From Panopea generosa (Eukaryota; Mollusca; Bivalvia; Adapedonta; Hiatellidae): a DNA stretch of 64,000 bases. The notes under the pieces are model-generated. The model searched no databases, had not been told where the DNA came from, and saw only the letters and a list, made by a program, of their open reading frames with translations. This document shows positions 22,990 through 34,944 of the stretch, in pieces. The stretch is from positions 41,771,236 through 41,835,235 of the forward strand of contig CM055900.1 of NCBI GenBank assembly GCA_029582155.1, written 5' to 3'. The position numbers and the translations under genes are program-made. The stretch's first letter is position 1. The number at the start of each line of letters is the position of its first letter.

Positions 22990-23105
22990 GTTTTTGGATT
23001 AAGCTGGGCTTGAATCCACAATCTCATCTGTGAGAGGTTAGTGATCTTTAGATGGTGCCTTAATAGCCACTCAGCCATGGGGATCCTTTGCCACTCAGCC
23101 ACGGG
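22990..23105 (-). repeat. tRNA-derived SINE head, class II (Leu/Ser-like)
   Basis: On the minus strand: CCATGGCTGAGTGGC (A box), a long variable-arm-like middle with AACCTCTCACAG, and GGATTCAAGCCC (B box). The SINE body probably continues to about 22855. Confidence 0.65.
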
Positions 23106-23112
23106 TCCTTTA

Positions 23113-23195
23113 TGAATGAATGAGAGAACGAATGAAAGAACAAATGAACAAATGAACGAACGAATGAACGAACGAATGAAAGAACGAACGAAAGA

Positions 23196-23228
<33 letters not shown>

Positions 23229-23245
23229 ATTTTATTTATTTATTT
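23113..23245. repeat. (GAAC/GAAT)n and (ATTT)n simple repeats
   Basis: Tetrameric GAAC/GAAT variants followed by ATTT units directly beside the SINE head. The 68-codon frame over it is low complexity. Confidence 0.9.
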
Positions 23246-24129
23246 ATGTCTTTATCGTCAACCAAAATACAGACTCACATACACGTCAACATTCATCTTC
23301 AAAACTGATAAAAACTCAATAAATTTTTACCTGATAAGACTTAGTGATGTATTTATAATACAAGCGGAAAAATCCAAATAAAAATCCACAAGAAATGAAA
23401 GGTCACACACCGACAATCACTCCTTTAAAACTTATTTTCCAACAATTCTTTGTAGTTATAACAACATCAACAAAATATTAAACTAATTTTCACTCAAAAT
23501 ATCTCAACGTTTATGCATCACATAGAGGCGAATTAAACAACCTCTTCATGCGTGTGACAATTTTCAAAATCGAGAAGAACCGAAATTGGACAGGATCATT
23601 TTTCAATGGAATTTAAAGTAACAAGTCAGCGGAGCAGATGAAATCACAGGGTCTAAACTTTAATTATGTTTTATTTATACCATTTTAATGAAACTGGCAA
23701 TCGCTGCATGCGTCTTGATGATGCTGAGCCGTAGCAAAATACTTCAATAGCCTCAACGCATCATTGCATTCATGATTAATCGGAGCGAAAAATGTCACTT
23801 TTTCCATATATTATATATATGCAGAAATGTTAAACATTTTCTCGGTTTAAAAAAGTGCACAAAATCTGATTGGGGTCAAATATTCACGTTGCTAATTTTT
23901 AATAGTATCATTTAAAACTTTAATATATATGACCACTGAGAGCCAAACCATGTATCCCTTGGATATGGCTGTTCTACATTTGTAAATTACTTACAGTCTG
24001 GTCTGGGTTCATATTTGTTTGCAAACGGTACCATAATTATTACAGCAGGTTAAGAATAAATATAATGTTAGTTTATCATTTTCAGAACAAATAATTCATG
24101 GCCCTGTCTAAAGATCTTTTTATATTTCT
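23246..24129. other. Noncoding, nothing recognised
   Basis: AT-rich, no named feature. Confidence 0.55.
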
Positions 24130-24290
24130 ATTTTTTAATGGGGTTTAACGCCATTTTCAACACACAGCAGGTTATGTATGACATATTGAGATTTCATTGG
24201 TGGAGAAAGATCTCAGAACGTATCTGAGTAGAATCAACATCCTTCCGCAAGTAACTGACAACTATCTATAAGTCTTTTTTTACCGATCTG
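24130..24290 (-). repeat. SINE-body-like repeat, copy 1 (with 62345-62530)
   Basis: GGGTTTAACGCCATTTTCAA, then GGTGGAGAAAGA, TCTGAGTAGAA and CCTTCCGCAAGTAACTG, in the same order as at 62345. CCGCAAGTAACTG is also a block of the tRNA-Lys-like SINE body, so the families are related. Head truncated. Strand is inferred from the head at 62490. Confidence 0.6.
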
Positions 24291-25659
24291 ATCTTGGACC
24301 CCCACCCCCCCCCTTCAGCAGCAAGAGGTATATGGTCAACTGATGACACTTGGCCACCATAAAAATCACCATTTTTTTAATCAGTATATTAAAGTAATGA
24401 TAAATACCGTATAACCTTCTAATAAACACCCCACCTATTTTTTTATCAACAATCTGAGCTAATTAGTCCTTTGTTCACAATTCAGACATGCCCTCCACAC
24501 AATTATCATCCAAGCTGTCACTTTGTACCAGGCTGTTACTTTTGTTTTACAAAAAATCAATTTAATCCTGCAAGGTGTGTTTTTTTTACATCGAACATTT
24601 TGCTCAATTACAATCCAATATAACCTTACCTATATCCATTTTTTGTATTTGACATAAATATTCCCACTTAGAAAACTCTATACAATCTGAAACAGTCGCC
24701 TCCAAATCAATTAAATCTGCGACTGAAACAAAGAAATGTGCGGTTTTGGACCAATTAGTGTTTTTATTCAGTATTTGCACATAGCAACCTCACAAACTTC
24801 CACCTATTTCACTTAACAGACCAGTAAATCAGCTGAAAGTTTCTCCAAGCAGTTAATTAACCAAGATCGATCAGACTTAATTAAGAGCAACTCGTTCAAA
24901 CGAAGCAATTAACAACCCTGTGGACTAATTTCCTTCCTTCTTCCCATTTTAACGCCATGAAAAATTCCAATTAACTAAAATAGTTCAGAAGTTCAATTAA
25001 GTTTTAGCTAATTACAATTTACAGTTTAGGTTTTTATAAATAACCGGAATAACTCACACAGTCAACAGTTCGTTAGAGTAGAGCATTAATCAAACTACCA
25101 CAAGGAAGATTGTTTAGAATTTGGAACAGCAAGAATTAAACAATAACTTGGCAATTTAAACAGTAATTTATCAATCCTTCATTAACTTTGATCTTCATCT
25201 AAGAATCCTGTTAAATAAAGTATTCAAATTAAATGTTTCATACTGTCAAAACTTACTGGTTTTTTTTGTTGTAACATTTCAATCTTTCTGGAGTAGCATA
25301 TCACCACCAGCTTGTGCATCATTAAAAAAATTCGAAACAAATGATTAATGCCGAGTTAAAGTTTAGAAGAAGGAACTGAAGACACAGAAAATAAAACTTT
25401 TATTGTCATGATAAACCAACTAAACAAATTAAGCTGACTGACCATGATATTTAAAAAGTGGCGCCAGTTCAGGTGACAATATTTGTTAAGGTAAAACATA
25501 AATATGATGACTTTTGTGACTGACGAGCTAAAGCAATATCAGAGGACTATCACAGACCCTGATAACAAGAAAACTAGATTATCAAAGAAGTGCCTACGCT
25601 AGGCTGAAATAATACCTTACCACACTGCCCTGCAGAACAGCAAGTATAATCATGTTATT
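24291..25659. other. Noncoding; AATTAA-rich middle
   Basis: A C-rich tract lies at 24299-24312. Between 24840 and 25060 there are several AATTAA/TTAATTA cores in otherwise ordinary sequence. No coding frame. Confidence 0.4.
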
Positions 25660-25900
25660 TTAACCCTTTACTTCATATAGACGCCTTTGGACACCTCTAA
25701 TATAGACGCCTTTTGACACCTAATATAGAAGGCTTTTGAATTATTGGTTGAATTATGTTTATATTAACTGACAGAGTGGAAAACAGTGCAGGAAGTGTTC
25801 AGATTGCTCGTTACGAGCAATCTGAACTCTTCCTGCACTGTTTTCAAAGGCCTTCAGTTATTGGTGCGGGAAAACGCGTATCTATGGAGTAAAGGGTTAA
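25660..25900 (+). mobile_element. piggyBac-like MITE, copy B
   Basis: TTAA at both ends, termini CCCTTTACTTCATATA and the inverted TGGAGTAAAGGG. A central 32-bp stem with a one-base centre (25780-25844) starts AAAACAGTGCAGGAAG and turns at GCTCGTTACGAGC. One mismatched pair interrupts the stem. Confidence 0.9.
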
Positions 25901-26689
25901 ACTCATTTATTTTAGCTAGATTGTGAAAAAAGCTTATAGTTTATATGGACTACCCTCAAGTCCATTTCCTGTGTAAAACCAGTACTGAGTGTTTTTGTTA
26001 ATAGGCCATCAAGCTGAGCAGCGGATCAAATGGCAACTTCTAGCGTGTGTAGCCAACACTCGAGCCACTGAACTACCCCCCACCCCCCTCCCCCGCCCCA
26101 ACGTTTTGAAAATGTCCCATAATACACCACAAAGAATCTGCTAATACATTCAGCGGTTAATGTGACATCAGAGTTATGATGGGAAGCCTCCGTCTCTATG
26201 ATATTGCAATTAAATGAGATAATAAATATTTCAATTATACATGATAATGAGTACCCTGCTTTGAAGTCCTAATTACTTAATTTGCCTGGTTATACATGCA
26301 TTGTGCAATTAATCGAAATTAATTGACAGAGTTGATAATGTAACCAGGCATGCAGAATTATAGGGGAAGAGAGTAATCAATATAAATATGCAAAGAATAT
26401 CAAGTGTTTGTATGATGTTGTTTCTGACAGGAACACAGATAAAGAAATGTGATGTCTTTGAACCAAGACTGCATTATTTGTGCATGTAGTTAAAGAGTCA
26501 AACATCACTGAAACTATATCCATTGTACCAATCACACATTGTCAAATCTCTCAAACACCAGCCACTCCAACCATGTAAATATTCAGGGGTTCGTTGCCAA
26601 AATAAACTGTTCCTTTTTGTTTCAGTCAACAGATTTCATTTATTTACGACAGATCGGCTGAGACCGCAGCTCATCTTCATGGTTTCTGG
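25901..26689. promoter_or_regulatory. Noncoding block with an enhancer-like core (26110-26360)
   Basis: A C-rich tract lies at 26077-26100. The 26110-26360 stretch is of balanced composition with TAATTAC, AATTAATCG, AATTAATTGACAG and CAATTAAAT cores and no repeat structure, as expected of a homeodomain-bound enhancer. Function is inferred, not shown. Confidence 0.3.
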
Positions 26690-26976
26690 TTGATCGATGA
26701 ATTTTTAGCATAATTTTATGCCTTCGAGGGCTAACAGACGTTCAGTTAACCTAACCACTATTTCCTGGGATCGTAGAAGGTAAACCAGTACTCGAACACA
26801 ACCCATCTCTGCAAGTAACTGATAGCTTTCCAACTTGAATCAGCAGAGAGAGACGAATTATAATGAGACGCAATGTCATTTATCAATCATCATAGAGACT
26901 GCAGCTAAGCGGGGATTCAAACTCATGACCCCTGGATTGATAGTCAGACGTGCTATCAACCAAGCTTATTGGGCAT
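26690..26976 (-). repeat. tRNA-Lys-like SINE, copy 3
   Basis: Full body from TTTTTAGCATAATTTTATGCC to the head. On the minus strand the B box reads GAGTTTGAATCCCC and the tRNA-like loop region TGACTATCAATCC matches the other copies; the A box is degraded. Confidence 0.85.
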
Positions 26977-27067
26977 CGTTTCTGGGATCTGCTAGATGAA
27001 CAACAAGCGCTGTAGGCCACCTTAACTCTACTTCACCTCATATTAATTCAAGGCCATAAAAAAGTTT

Positions 27068-27164
27068 ATGACCAATCATCAGAGACTGGCCTGGTTAGGA
27101 TTCAAACTATGAACCCCAGATTGCCAGTCAGATGTGTTATTGACTGCACTAGCCTGCCTCACAG
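27068..27164 (-). repeat. tRNA-Lys-like SINE, head-side fragment
   Basis: Only the head and the adjacent CAATCATCAGAGACTGG block are present, with a GTTTGAATCC B box. It lies about 100 bp from copy 3 in the same orientation. Confidence 0.65.
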
Positions 27165-27520
27165 ACTAAGGTGAATTTACAGAAGTAAAATGAAATAAGA
27201 TACAAGACAGAAGAAATGACAGTCTTCAATTCCATAGTTACACATGTAATGTTTTGATTAGTCTAGAAAAGCATAATAATGATACAGCATATATAACAGT
27301 TACAGTCCTACAAAACAATAGACTGGAACAGAACAATGCCTCGTTTCTGCAAGTAAATCTTCACAAATATGATATTGTGAAAAATAATGATGTTTTTTTA
27401 ATGTTTCTTATGTCTTGTTGCAAGGTAAAATAATCTCAGAAAATATCATATGGCTGGTGATATTATTCGCTTTGTCGCAAGAAAATTCTGTATGACATGC
27501 TATAGCAGATGTTCTGAGAA

Positions 27521-27701
27521 CAGTCAAACCTGTGTAAGCTGTAACCTCTATTGAGCAGCAACTTGTCTTAAGCAACCACATTTGTTATTTCCGATTTCTA
27601 TGCTTTCAGAGCAAATCAGCCTGTATTAAGCAACAACCTGTATTAAAAGGCCACTATTTAATTTCCTCCCTTTGGCTTGCTGCTGAAGACAGGTTTGATT
27701 G
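27521..27701 (+). mobile_element. mariner/pogo-like TA-target MITE, copy 1
   Basis: Ends CAGTCAAACCTGT and ACAGGTTTGATTG (then TA) are inverted repeats. The interior shows CTTGTCTTAAGCA and a TGTTATTTCC block. CAGT termini with TA targets are typical of Tc1/mariner/pogo elements. No transposase. Confidence 0.75.
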
Positions 27702-27760
27702 TAATTTGAAAATACTGTCTTAACCTGCCTTGATCAAACTGATTATTTACAGAATAATTA

Positions 27761-27938
27761 CAGTCAAATCTTTTGAAGGGGTCACCTCTATTCAGCAGCC
27801 ACTTGTCTTAAGCAGCCACATTTGTTGTTTCCCATTTATATGCCTTTAGCAAAAATTAACCTGCATTCAACATCAACCTGTCTTAAAAGGTCATATTTTA
27901 TCCTTCGCTTGACTGACTGCTTAAGACAGGTTTGATAG
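27761..27938 (+). mobile_element. mariner/pogo-like TA-target MITE, copy 2
   Basis: Flanked by TA on both sides; ends CAGTCAAATC and ACAGGTTTGATAG. The interior CTTGTCTTAAGCAGCCACAT is the undisturbed version of the site that carries a piggyBac-like insertion in copy 3. Same orientation as copy 1, 59 bp away. Confidence 0.8.
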
Positions 27939-28074
27939 TACTTAATGACACATACAGAATAACAGTTTAATGAAATTCATCAAATGCTTGAAGATATTTT
28001 GTATTTTTAAATTATGTTCATGTGCACTTTTTGGTTTATTTCTGTTGTGTATTTGTTAAGGAGATTTGAGATTA

Positions 28075-28233
28075 AAGCATTTTTTACAATATATATAAAA
28101 AAAATTTCAGCCATATCGCGACAGTGTCTACTTAAGACAACATTTGTCTTTGGTCTGATCCGACCAGAGATCAAACCCATAACCTTCCGCATGTGAGGCT
28201 GATGCTCTCTGCCACTGGACCACCCTGCAGTGT
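28075..28233 (-). repeat. tRNA-Val(CAC)-like SINE head
   Basis: On the minus strand GGTGGTCCAGTGGCAGAGAG (A box), GCCTCACATGCGG with a CTCACAT loop (anticodon CAC), and GGGTTTGATCTC (B box). It resembles tRNA-Val, but the T-arm and acceptor stem do not pair well. The frames over it on both strands are not genes. Confidence 0.6.
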
Positions 28234-28905
28234 TTATAATCTGAGAAAACATTTTTATCACAGGAAACATTTTTTTAGGCTATGAAAACAATTTTCTTAT
28301 AATATCAAAAACCAAAGACAATATATTTGAAACAACAACTTATCATAAAATAACAGAAAACTTTTTATATGACATGAGAAAAATAATCCTTATAATCTGA
28401 CATGTGCCCTTTCTGTTGTAAAGAGCATGTATACCCATATCTATATAATTGGATTCACTGTAGAATTTATCATTCTTGCACTCCAAAATGCAATAACTCA
28501 CAGCCAAGACACATAAATCAGAAATTCTATACCTTTGCTTAAAACATTTCTATATATATATGTCAACAAGAATCCTACCTAAAAAGGCATTCTATGTCAA
28601 TCTCATCAATTGTTTGAATTGCACTGCTCTTTTTTCTTTCATGAAATAAGTAGACAAAGAAATAGATAAAATGAAACAAAACGTTTAAGTCTCCGATTCA
28701 TGTAAGTATATGAAGTCTCAATACCCTTCTTGTTATCCATTAAAGTCAGGTTGCTAAATTATTTGATAATAATTATAATTAAAAACTGAATAAAAAACAC
28801 AGACAAAAACCATATATATGTACCGGTATATCTTTATTTCCTCCAAAATATACAGGAGAGAATAAAAAGTTTACATCCAAAAAGTTAGTGACATAACAAT
28901 ATGGT
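28234..28905. other. Noncoding, nothing recognised
   Basis: AT-rich, no named feature. Confidence 0.6.
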
Positions 28906-30137
28906 GTCAATTTAATACAACACTCTGGTACCCGGTCTGGTCCACCTAATGTCAGTATAATGTGACTGGGTGGGGTATCATACTCAAGGATGTATCTGTG
29001 ACTTGACACTCTGCATTTAGAGGAAAGTTCTAGGTCTGGTCAGCCTAATGTCAGTATACTGTGACTGGGTGGGGTATCATACCCATGAATGTATCTGTGA
29101 CTTGACACTCTGCATTTAGAGGAAAGTTCTAGGTCTGGTCAACCCAGTGTCAGTATACTGTGACTGGGTGGGGTATCTTACCCATGAATGTATCTGTGAC
29201 TTGACACTCTGCATTTAGAGGAAAGTTCTAGGCCTGGTCAGTCTCGTGTCAGTATACTGTGACTGGGTGGGGTATCATACTAAGGGATGTATCTGTGACT
29301 TGACACCCTGCATTTAGAGGAAAGTTCTAGGTCTGGTCAGCCCAATGTCAGTATACTGTGACTTGGCGGGGTATCATACCCAAGGATGTATTTGTGACTT
29401 AACACTCTGCATTAAGATGAAAGTTCTAGGTCTGGTCAGCCTAGTGTCAGTATACTGTGACTGGGTGGGGTATCATACTCAAGGATGTATCTGTGACTTG
29501 ACACTCTGCATTAAAATGAAAGTTCTAGGTCTGGTCAGTCTCGTGTCAGTATACTGTGACTGGGTGGGGTATCATACCCAAGGATGTATCTGTGACTTAA
29601 CACTCTGCATTAAGAGGAAAATTCTAGGTCTGGTCAGCCCAATGTCAGTATACTGTGACTTGGTGGGGTATCGTACCCAAGGATGTATCTGTGACTTAAC
29701 ACTCTGCATTAAGAGGAAAATTCTAGGTCTGGTCAGCCCAATGTCAGTAAACTGTGACTGGGTGGGGTATCATACCCAAGGATGTATATGTGACTTGACA
29801 CTCTGCATTTAGAGGAAAGTTCTAGGTCTGATCAGTTTAGTGTCAGTATACTGTGACAGGGTGGGGTATCTTACCCAAGGATGTATCTGTGACTTGACAC
29901 TCTGCATTAAGAAGAAAGTTCTAGGTCTGGTCAGCCTAGTGTCAGTATACTGTGACTTGGTGGGTACCATACTCAAGGATGTATCTGTGACTTGACACTC
30001 TGCATTTAGAGGAAAGTTCTATGTCTGGTCAGCCTAATGTCAGTATACTGTGACAGGGTGGGGAATCATACTCAAGGATGTATCTGTGACTTAACACTCT
30101 GCGTTTAGAGGAAAGTTCTAGGTCTGTTCAGCCTTGT
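28906..30137. repeat. 99-bp minisatellite, about 12 copies
   Basis: Unit starts spaced by exactly 99 bp (for example 29031, 29130, 29229, 29328). Each unit contains the perfect palindrome CAGTATACTG inside GTGTCAGTATACTGTGAC, then GGGTGGGGTATCATACCCAA. The 155-codon plus-strand frame (29345-29812) exists because 99 is a multiple of three and reads 33-residue repeats; not taken as a gene. Confidence 0.97.
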
Positions 30138-31041
30138 TTGAATTAGACTTCTGAAAGATCCTAATTAGGAAACTCCTGTTGTACTTTATAAGCCTATTAT
30201 ATCATTAGTATTTCACAAAATCCTAAATTGTCAACCAAGTAATTATGGATTTTAAATATGTATCTTATTAAAAGAGGGATATCTAAACAAGTGCAGAAAC
30301 TTTTTGCTTTTTAATTTTTTATACTGTTAATCACACACTTCAAAAGATTAAAACTTTGATAACAGGAGAGTAAGGTGTCAACAATTGCCAGGTATAGCTG
30401 ATGAATGTCATGTAACAATCAGATATCTAATTTGACAAAAAACTACATGATTATTAAAACCTATAATAATATATAGTTTCGATTAATACATGAATTTATT
30501 GGAGATATTAAGCAGTTTACAGCGCCTGTCTAATTGAAAGAATAATAATTTTAATCTATTTCTGCGTTTTATAATTTCAACAGAAATATTATCAAAATTA
30601 CATATAATCATTTCTCATCAAAGTATCTTATTATCTGTTGAAAAAACCGCTAATGGCCATTATTCTCTTTATGAACGAAACATATTAACAATCTCAACCT
30701 TACTGCCTATCTTTTAATTTTGACTCTGCTGTCAGGTTTTCCTCGCTATAATATTATGTCTGATATGACATTGACTCTAGCAGAAAGCTGGTTTTAATGA
30801 AAACACAGTGGTAAGTCAAGAAATGGATTACAAAATCTGTCACTTTAAATCGACTAGATTCAGCTAGAACAACAGTCACTTGCTTGCTGACAATGTTTGG
30901 ACAAAAAAGAAAGAAAGATTTAAACATGAGAGGACATCCTGGAAAAGAGAAAATCTAGACCTTAATTCATCAATATTTTGATTCTGAGATTTAGACTCAA
31001 GACTCAAATCATTTGCAAAATCAATCCATTTAACTGATTAT
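30138..31041. other. Noncoding, nothing recognised
   Basis: AT-rich, no named feature. Confidence 0.55.
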
Positions 31042-31271
31042 TTAACCCTTTACTCCATAGATACGTGGTTTCCCTCTCCAATCACAGAAGACCTTTGAAA
31101 ACAGTGCAGGAAGAGTTCAGATTGCTCGTGACGAGCAATCTGAACACTTCCTGCACTGTTTTCCACTCTGTCAGTTAATATAAACATAATTCACCCATTG
31201 CTGACACATGGTGAAGTAATGCTTTCAATATTAGAGGTGTCCAAAGGCGTCTTTATGAAGTAAAGGGTTAA
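31042..31271 (-). mobile_element. piggyBac-like MITE, copy C
   Basis: TTAA at both ends; left CCCTTTACTCCATAG, right ATGAAGTAAAGGG. Central hairpin at 31098-31162 with a one-base centre (GCTCGTGACGAGC). Reverse orientation relative to copies A, B and D. Confidence 0.9.
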
Positions 31272-33759
31272 CAGAAAAATGTTTCAGGATCCTCACCTTT
31301 CTTACTCATAATTGTATGTTTACAGGGTTTTACAAAAATGTAGTATTTGAGTCCGAGTCCCATTCTCACTTAAATTATTGACGAATTTAGGCCCTGGAAA
31401 ACAGGGTAGCAAACTTAGTGCACGTTGCGTCTATCTATGTGTTAAGATGAAATCTAAATCAACAAAAAAAACCTTCATTATAGCATACTGCGGCCAGCAT
31501 CAGCACTTAAAACAAATATATTTTGACAATACAAAACACAAACATACACAATCAATAAATGTATAAATAACAAAAGTAAGTAAATGACGGTGGATATAAT
31601 TAAAAAGAAGAGAAAAAAAGCCGAAATTATCAGGACAGGAATATATGGCTGGCAGCAAACCAAGACGGATTATACTACAGGAATATCTGGACGGCAGCAA
31701 ACCAAGACGGATTATACAACTTTGTTACACAACAGTACAAGAGACACGAAAAATAATTGTATTACATGGGTTCAATAGAACTGCTTAATCTCAGACCCCA
31801 CATTTGGTTCATGAAGTATGGGTGACCTTGGACAGAAAGAGAAATGCTTGAGAAATTCCATTATCAGTTTCAAATGTCATAGAAATAAGCAAGGCATATA
31901 CTTTGGACAACCTTAAAGAAATAATTCAGATTTATGAAACAATTGCTCTTCAAACAAACACTTTCCTGTTTGCTCAACCTCCACCACACTTTTGACCCCA
32001 TAACTCACTAACCCCTAAATATTTTTCAGTTTTGCTACCTTTGACTTAAGCTAGGGGAATAACAAGATCAAAAGTATTATCATTAATTTACCATAATCAC
32101 ACCGATAGGTGAAAGAGATTTCACCGGGCAATCAGGAATTTTTCTCAAACAAAAGGGGCCAAATTAAAAACGAGCTCAAACCCCAACTGTGATACAAAAT
32201 TCAGTAGTTGTCGACCATCCTTCAATTACAAACCCATCAAAATGATTAGCAATGAAGAAGAAGTTTATAGTTACTTCTCATTTCTTTTTGTTTGTCTCCC
32301 AATACTGAAACTTCAGCTGATAATTATTGGGAAAATATTTTAAAGGTCACTGGAGGTCACTAATGATGAATAGGGGTAAATTTATTCGGATTCTGTGTGC
32401 ACTCAAGCAATGAAATGCAATTAATTTGGTTCAAAGTGATAAACAGATTAAATTTTTATGGTTTTTCAAAGAATACCTTCATCAGGGAGATGTCACACCT
32501 GTAGCTCATGCTTTCAATTGTTGCCGTGGAGACGGCGCTTCAAAAAATTAAGGGGTAAAAATCTTGCCACAGGAAATAGCACCTGGGATACAAATTTTAT
32601 TGTTTTAAAAGATATTAAGACTTAGTTTTGTCTTAAATACAAAATAAACAGTTTTTAGCACAAATATATGTTTTGTAAAATACACACAATGTCATGCAAC
32701 ATTCATACAAATTAAAAAGGTAACATTGGTTGTGTGTTTTTTCCAAATCCAATGTAAACTTCAATAGCTGATGTATTTTTACATGGCAGCGCCCTATTTT
32801 CAAAACCACTCAATTCATTTTAACTGAAATAAAATCAAAATCAAAGTCACAGCCCATATAGAATATCTGTCAAACGCTAATCTAACAAAGTTCTAAATAT
32901 GGTCTCAGACTAATGTCATTCTGGTTTCATTCCTGCAAGTGCTCAAATTGAGACATATTCAAATTATGAAAGCAAAAAAAAGGGGGAAAAAAAGCAAGAC
33001 AAAAAATGTTAAGTATCATAACATGTGCATCATAATGCCACTACATTTTTTTCTCCTTATTTCTTTTGTCTCAAACCTCAGGGATATTGGCTCATTCCGT
33101 GATGATAAATCAATGATTTTATGCTATATGGCTGTCCAAAATCACGCCAGGCTGGCTTTAAGTAGGGACGGATATTTCTGCACACAGAATCACAATTACA
33201 TTAACGATATTAATTAATCTCCGCAGTATTTTCCAACTTTTAATGGAAAACAGGGAAATTTTGGTAGTGAACATGTAATGGTCGGCTTGGAGACAGGAAG
33301 GGGCACAGAAAAGGGGGGAATTATGGGTAGTAAGACAATGACAAAGTGAATGATGACTATTACATAAGACAGGACATGATTATCAAAGAAAATTAGTAAG
33401 AAATCGTGAAATTTCTTTTACAGTAGTAGATACCTTGGCGGTGGGGACTGGGGGATTGAGAGTGACGCTAACTATTAAGGCTGATGAAGAACATGAAGGT
33501 GTAAATATTTAAAATGTGAAAAGCTTGGGCTAGAATAATTTTAGAACTCTTAAAGAATTTCAGTGAGAAAAAGTGAACATTATAAAATTCTACTGATCAC
33601 AATATTGTTTTAATAACTGAACCATGTTCACTGCAGTTGTGGATATTTTGGACTAGTCAGTAATGTTGCATGCTGTATCATCATGTTTTAATTGTGGTAA
33701 AGGCATATTGGGACAGTACCTAGCCAACATTATAAATCATGGTTAAACAGTCCAGTTTT
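31272..33759. other. Noncoding, with a small two-unit tandem and an X-box candidate
   Basis: About 43 bp around GGCAGCAAACCAAGACGG is duplicated in tandem at 31637-31720. GTTGCCGTGGAGAC at 32520-32533 resembles an RFX X-box. Open frames of up to 92 codons show no domain. Confidence 0.5.
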
Positions 33760-34012
33760 TGATTGATTGATTGATTGATTGAATATTTAGCATCATTTTT
33801 ATGTCATCGAGGGCTAACAGATGATCAGTTAACCTAACGACTGTTTCCTGGGATTAACCAGTACTCGAGCACACCCCATCCTCACAAGTAACTGATAACT
33901 TTCCCACATGAATCAGTGGTGAGAGACAAATGATAATGAGACACAATGTCGTATATCAATCATCACAGAGACTGTTGCTGGGTGGGGATTCGAACTCACG
34001 ACCCCTGGATTC
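33760..34012 (-). repeat. tRNA-Lys-like SINE, copy 4, with (TTGA)n tail
   Basis: The tail (GATT)n at 33761 marks the 3' end of the element on the minus strand, followed by the complete body and a good B box (GAGTTCGAATCCCC). The A-box half of the head is missing, so the copy is 5'-truncated. Confidence 0.88.
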
Positions 34013-34134
34013 AAGTTTTTGAAGACATCAAAGGTTACTCTAGCGAGGTAGGAAAAATCAAAAGGAATCTTTTAATCTGGCTTTATTGACTTTTCATAAA
34101 TTTAAATCATAGAAGATCACAGTACTTCACAGGT

Positions 34135-34620
34135 GTGATATCATAATTCACTTCAGGTTATATGTGATATCAGGTTTTAAACTATTTTCATGTATTGAGT
34201 GATATCATGTTATAATCTCATTTTATGTTTTGAGTGATATCATGTTATAATTTCATTTCATGTATCATTTGATATCATGTTTTAATCTCATTTTATGTAT
34301 TAAGTGATATCATATAATAATCTCATTTCATGTATTCGAGTGATATGTTTTGATCTCATTTCACATATTAAGTGATATCATGTTATAATCTCATTTCATG
34401 TATTGAGTGATATGTTATAAACTCACTTCGTGTATTAAGTAATATGCTATAAACTCATTTTGTGTATTGAGTGATATGTTATAAACTCATTTTATGTAAT
34501 GAGTGACATGTTCTAAACTCATTTCGTGTATTGAGTGATATGTTATAAACTCATTTTATGTATTGAGTGATATGTTATAAACTGATTTCGTGTATTGAGT
34601 GATATGTTATAATCATGTAT
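34135..34620. repeat. ~31-35-bp minisatellite, about 15 copies in two sub-types
   Basis: The left part has units with GTGATATCATGTTATAATCT, the right part shorter units with GAGTGATATGTTATAAACTC and ATTTCGTGTATT. A 4-bp loss (ATCA) appears to separate the two sub-types. Confidence 0.92.
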
Positions 34621-34944
34621 TTGAAAGTAAATTTACTATGTATCAAAAGGCATACTTGAATAAGTTTTCACATATGCATGTAATTATTTCTATTTCAAAT
34701 TCAAATGGCTGTAAAAGTTGAGTTTAACATTACTAGATACAGTTTCATTTAAATCGGACATTTATATGAAGATATTTTATATAACGTGCCAAATTAGGAC
34801 ATTCCCTTCATGAAATTGATGACAAACATTATCACTCACCAACAAGTAAAATCAAAGTTTTGAGTCTATGTAAGAAATAATATCTATTGCTTTTATTTAC
34901 AGCTGTCCTTTAAACAAAAATATTTGTAAAAAATATACAAAAAT

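Noticed and set aside
28150-28233. Functional tRNA-Val(CAC) gene
   Set aside because: The anticodon arm is plausible, but T-arm and acceptor pairing are poor.
28007-28270. 87- and 60-codon frames on opposite strands
   Set aside because: They lie over the tRNA-Val-like SINE.
29345-29812. 155-codon plus-strand frame
   Set aside because: Arises because the minisatellite period, 99 bp, is divisible by three.
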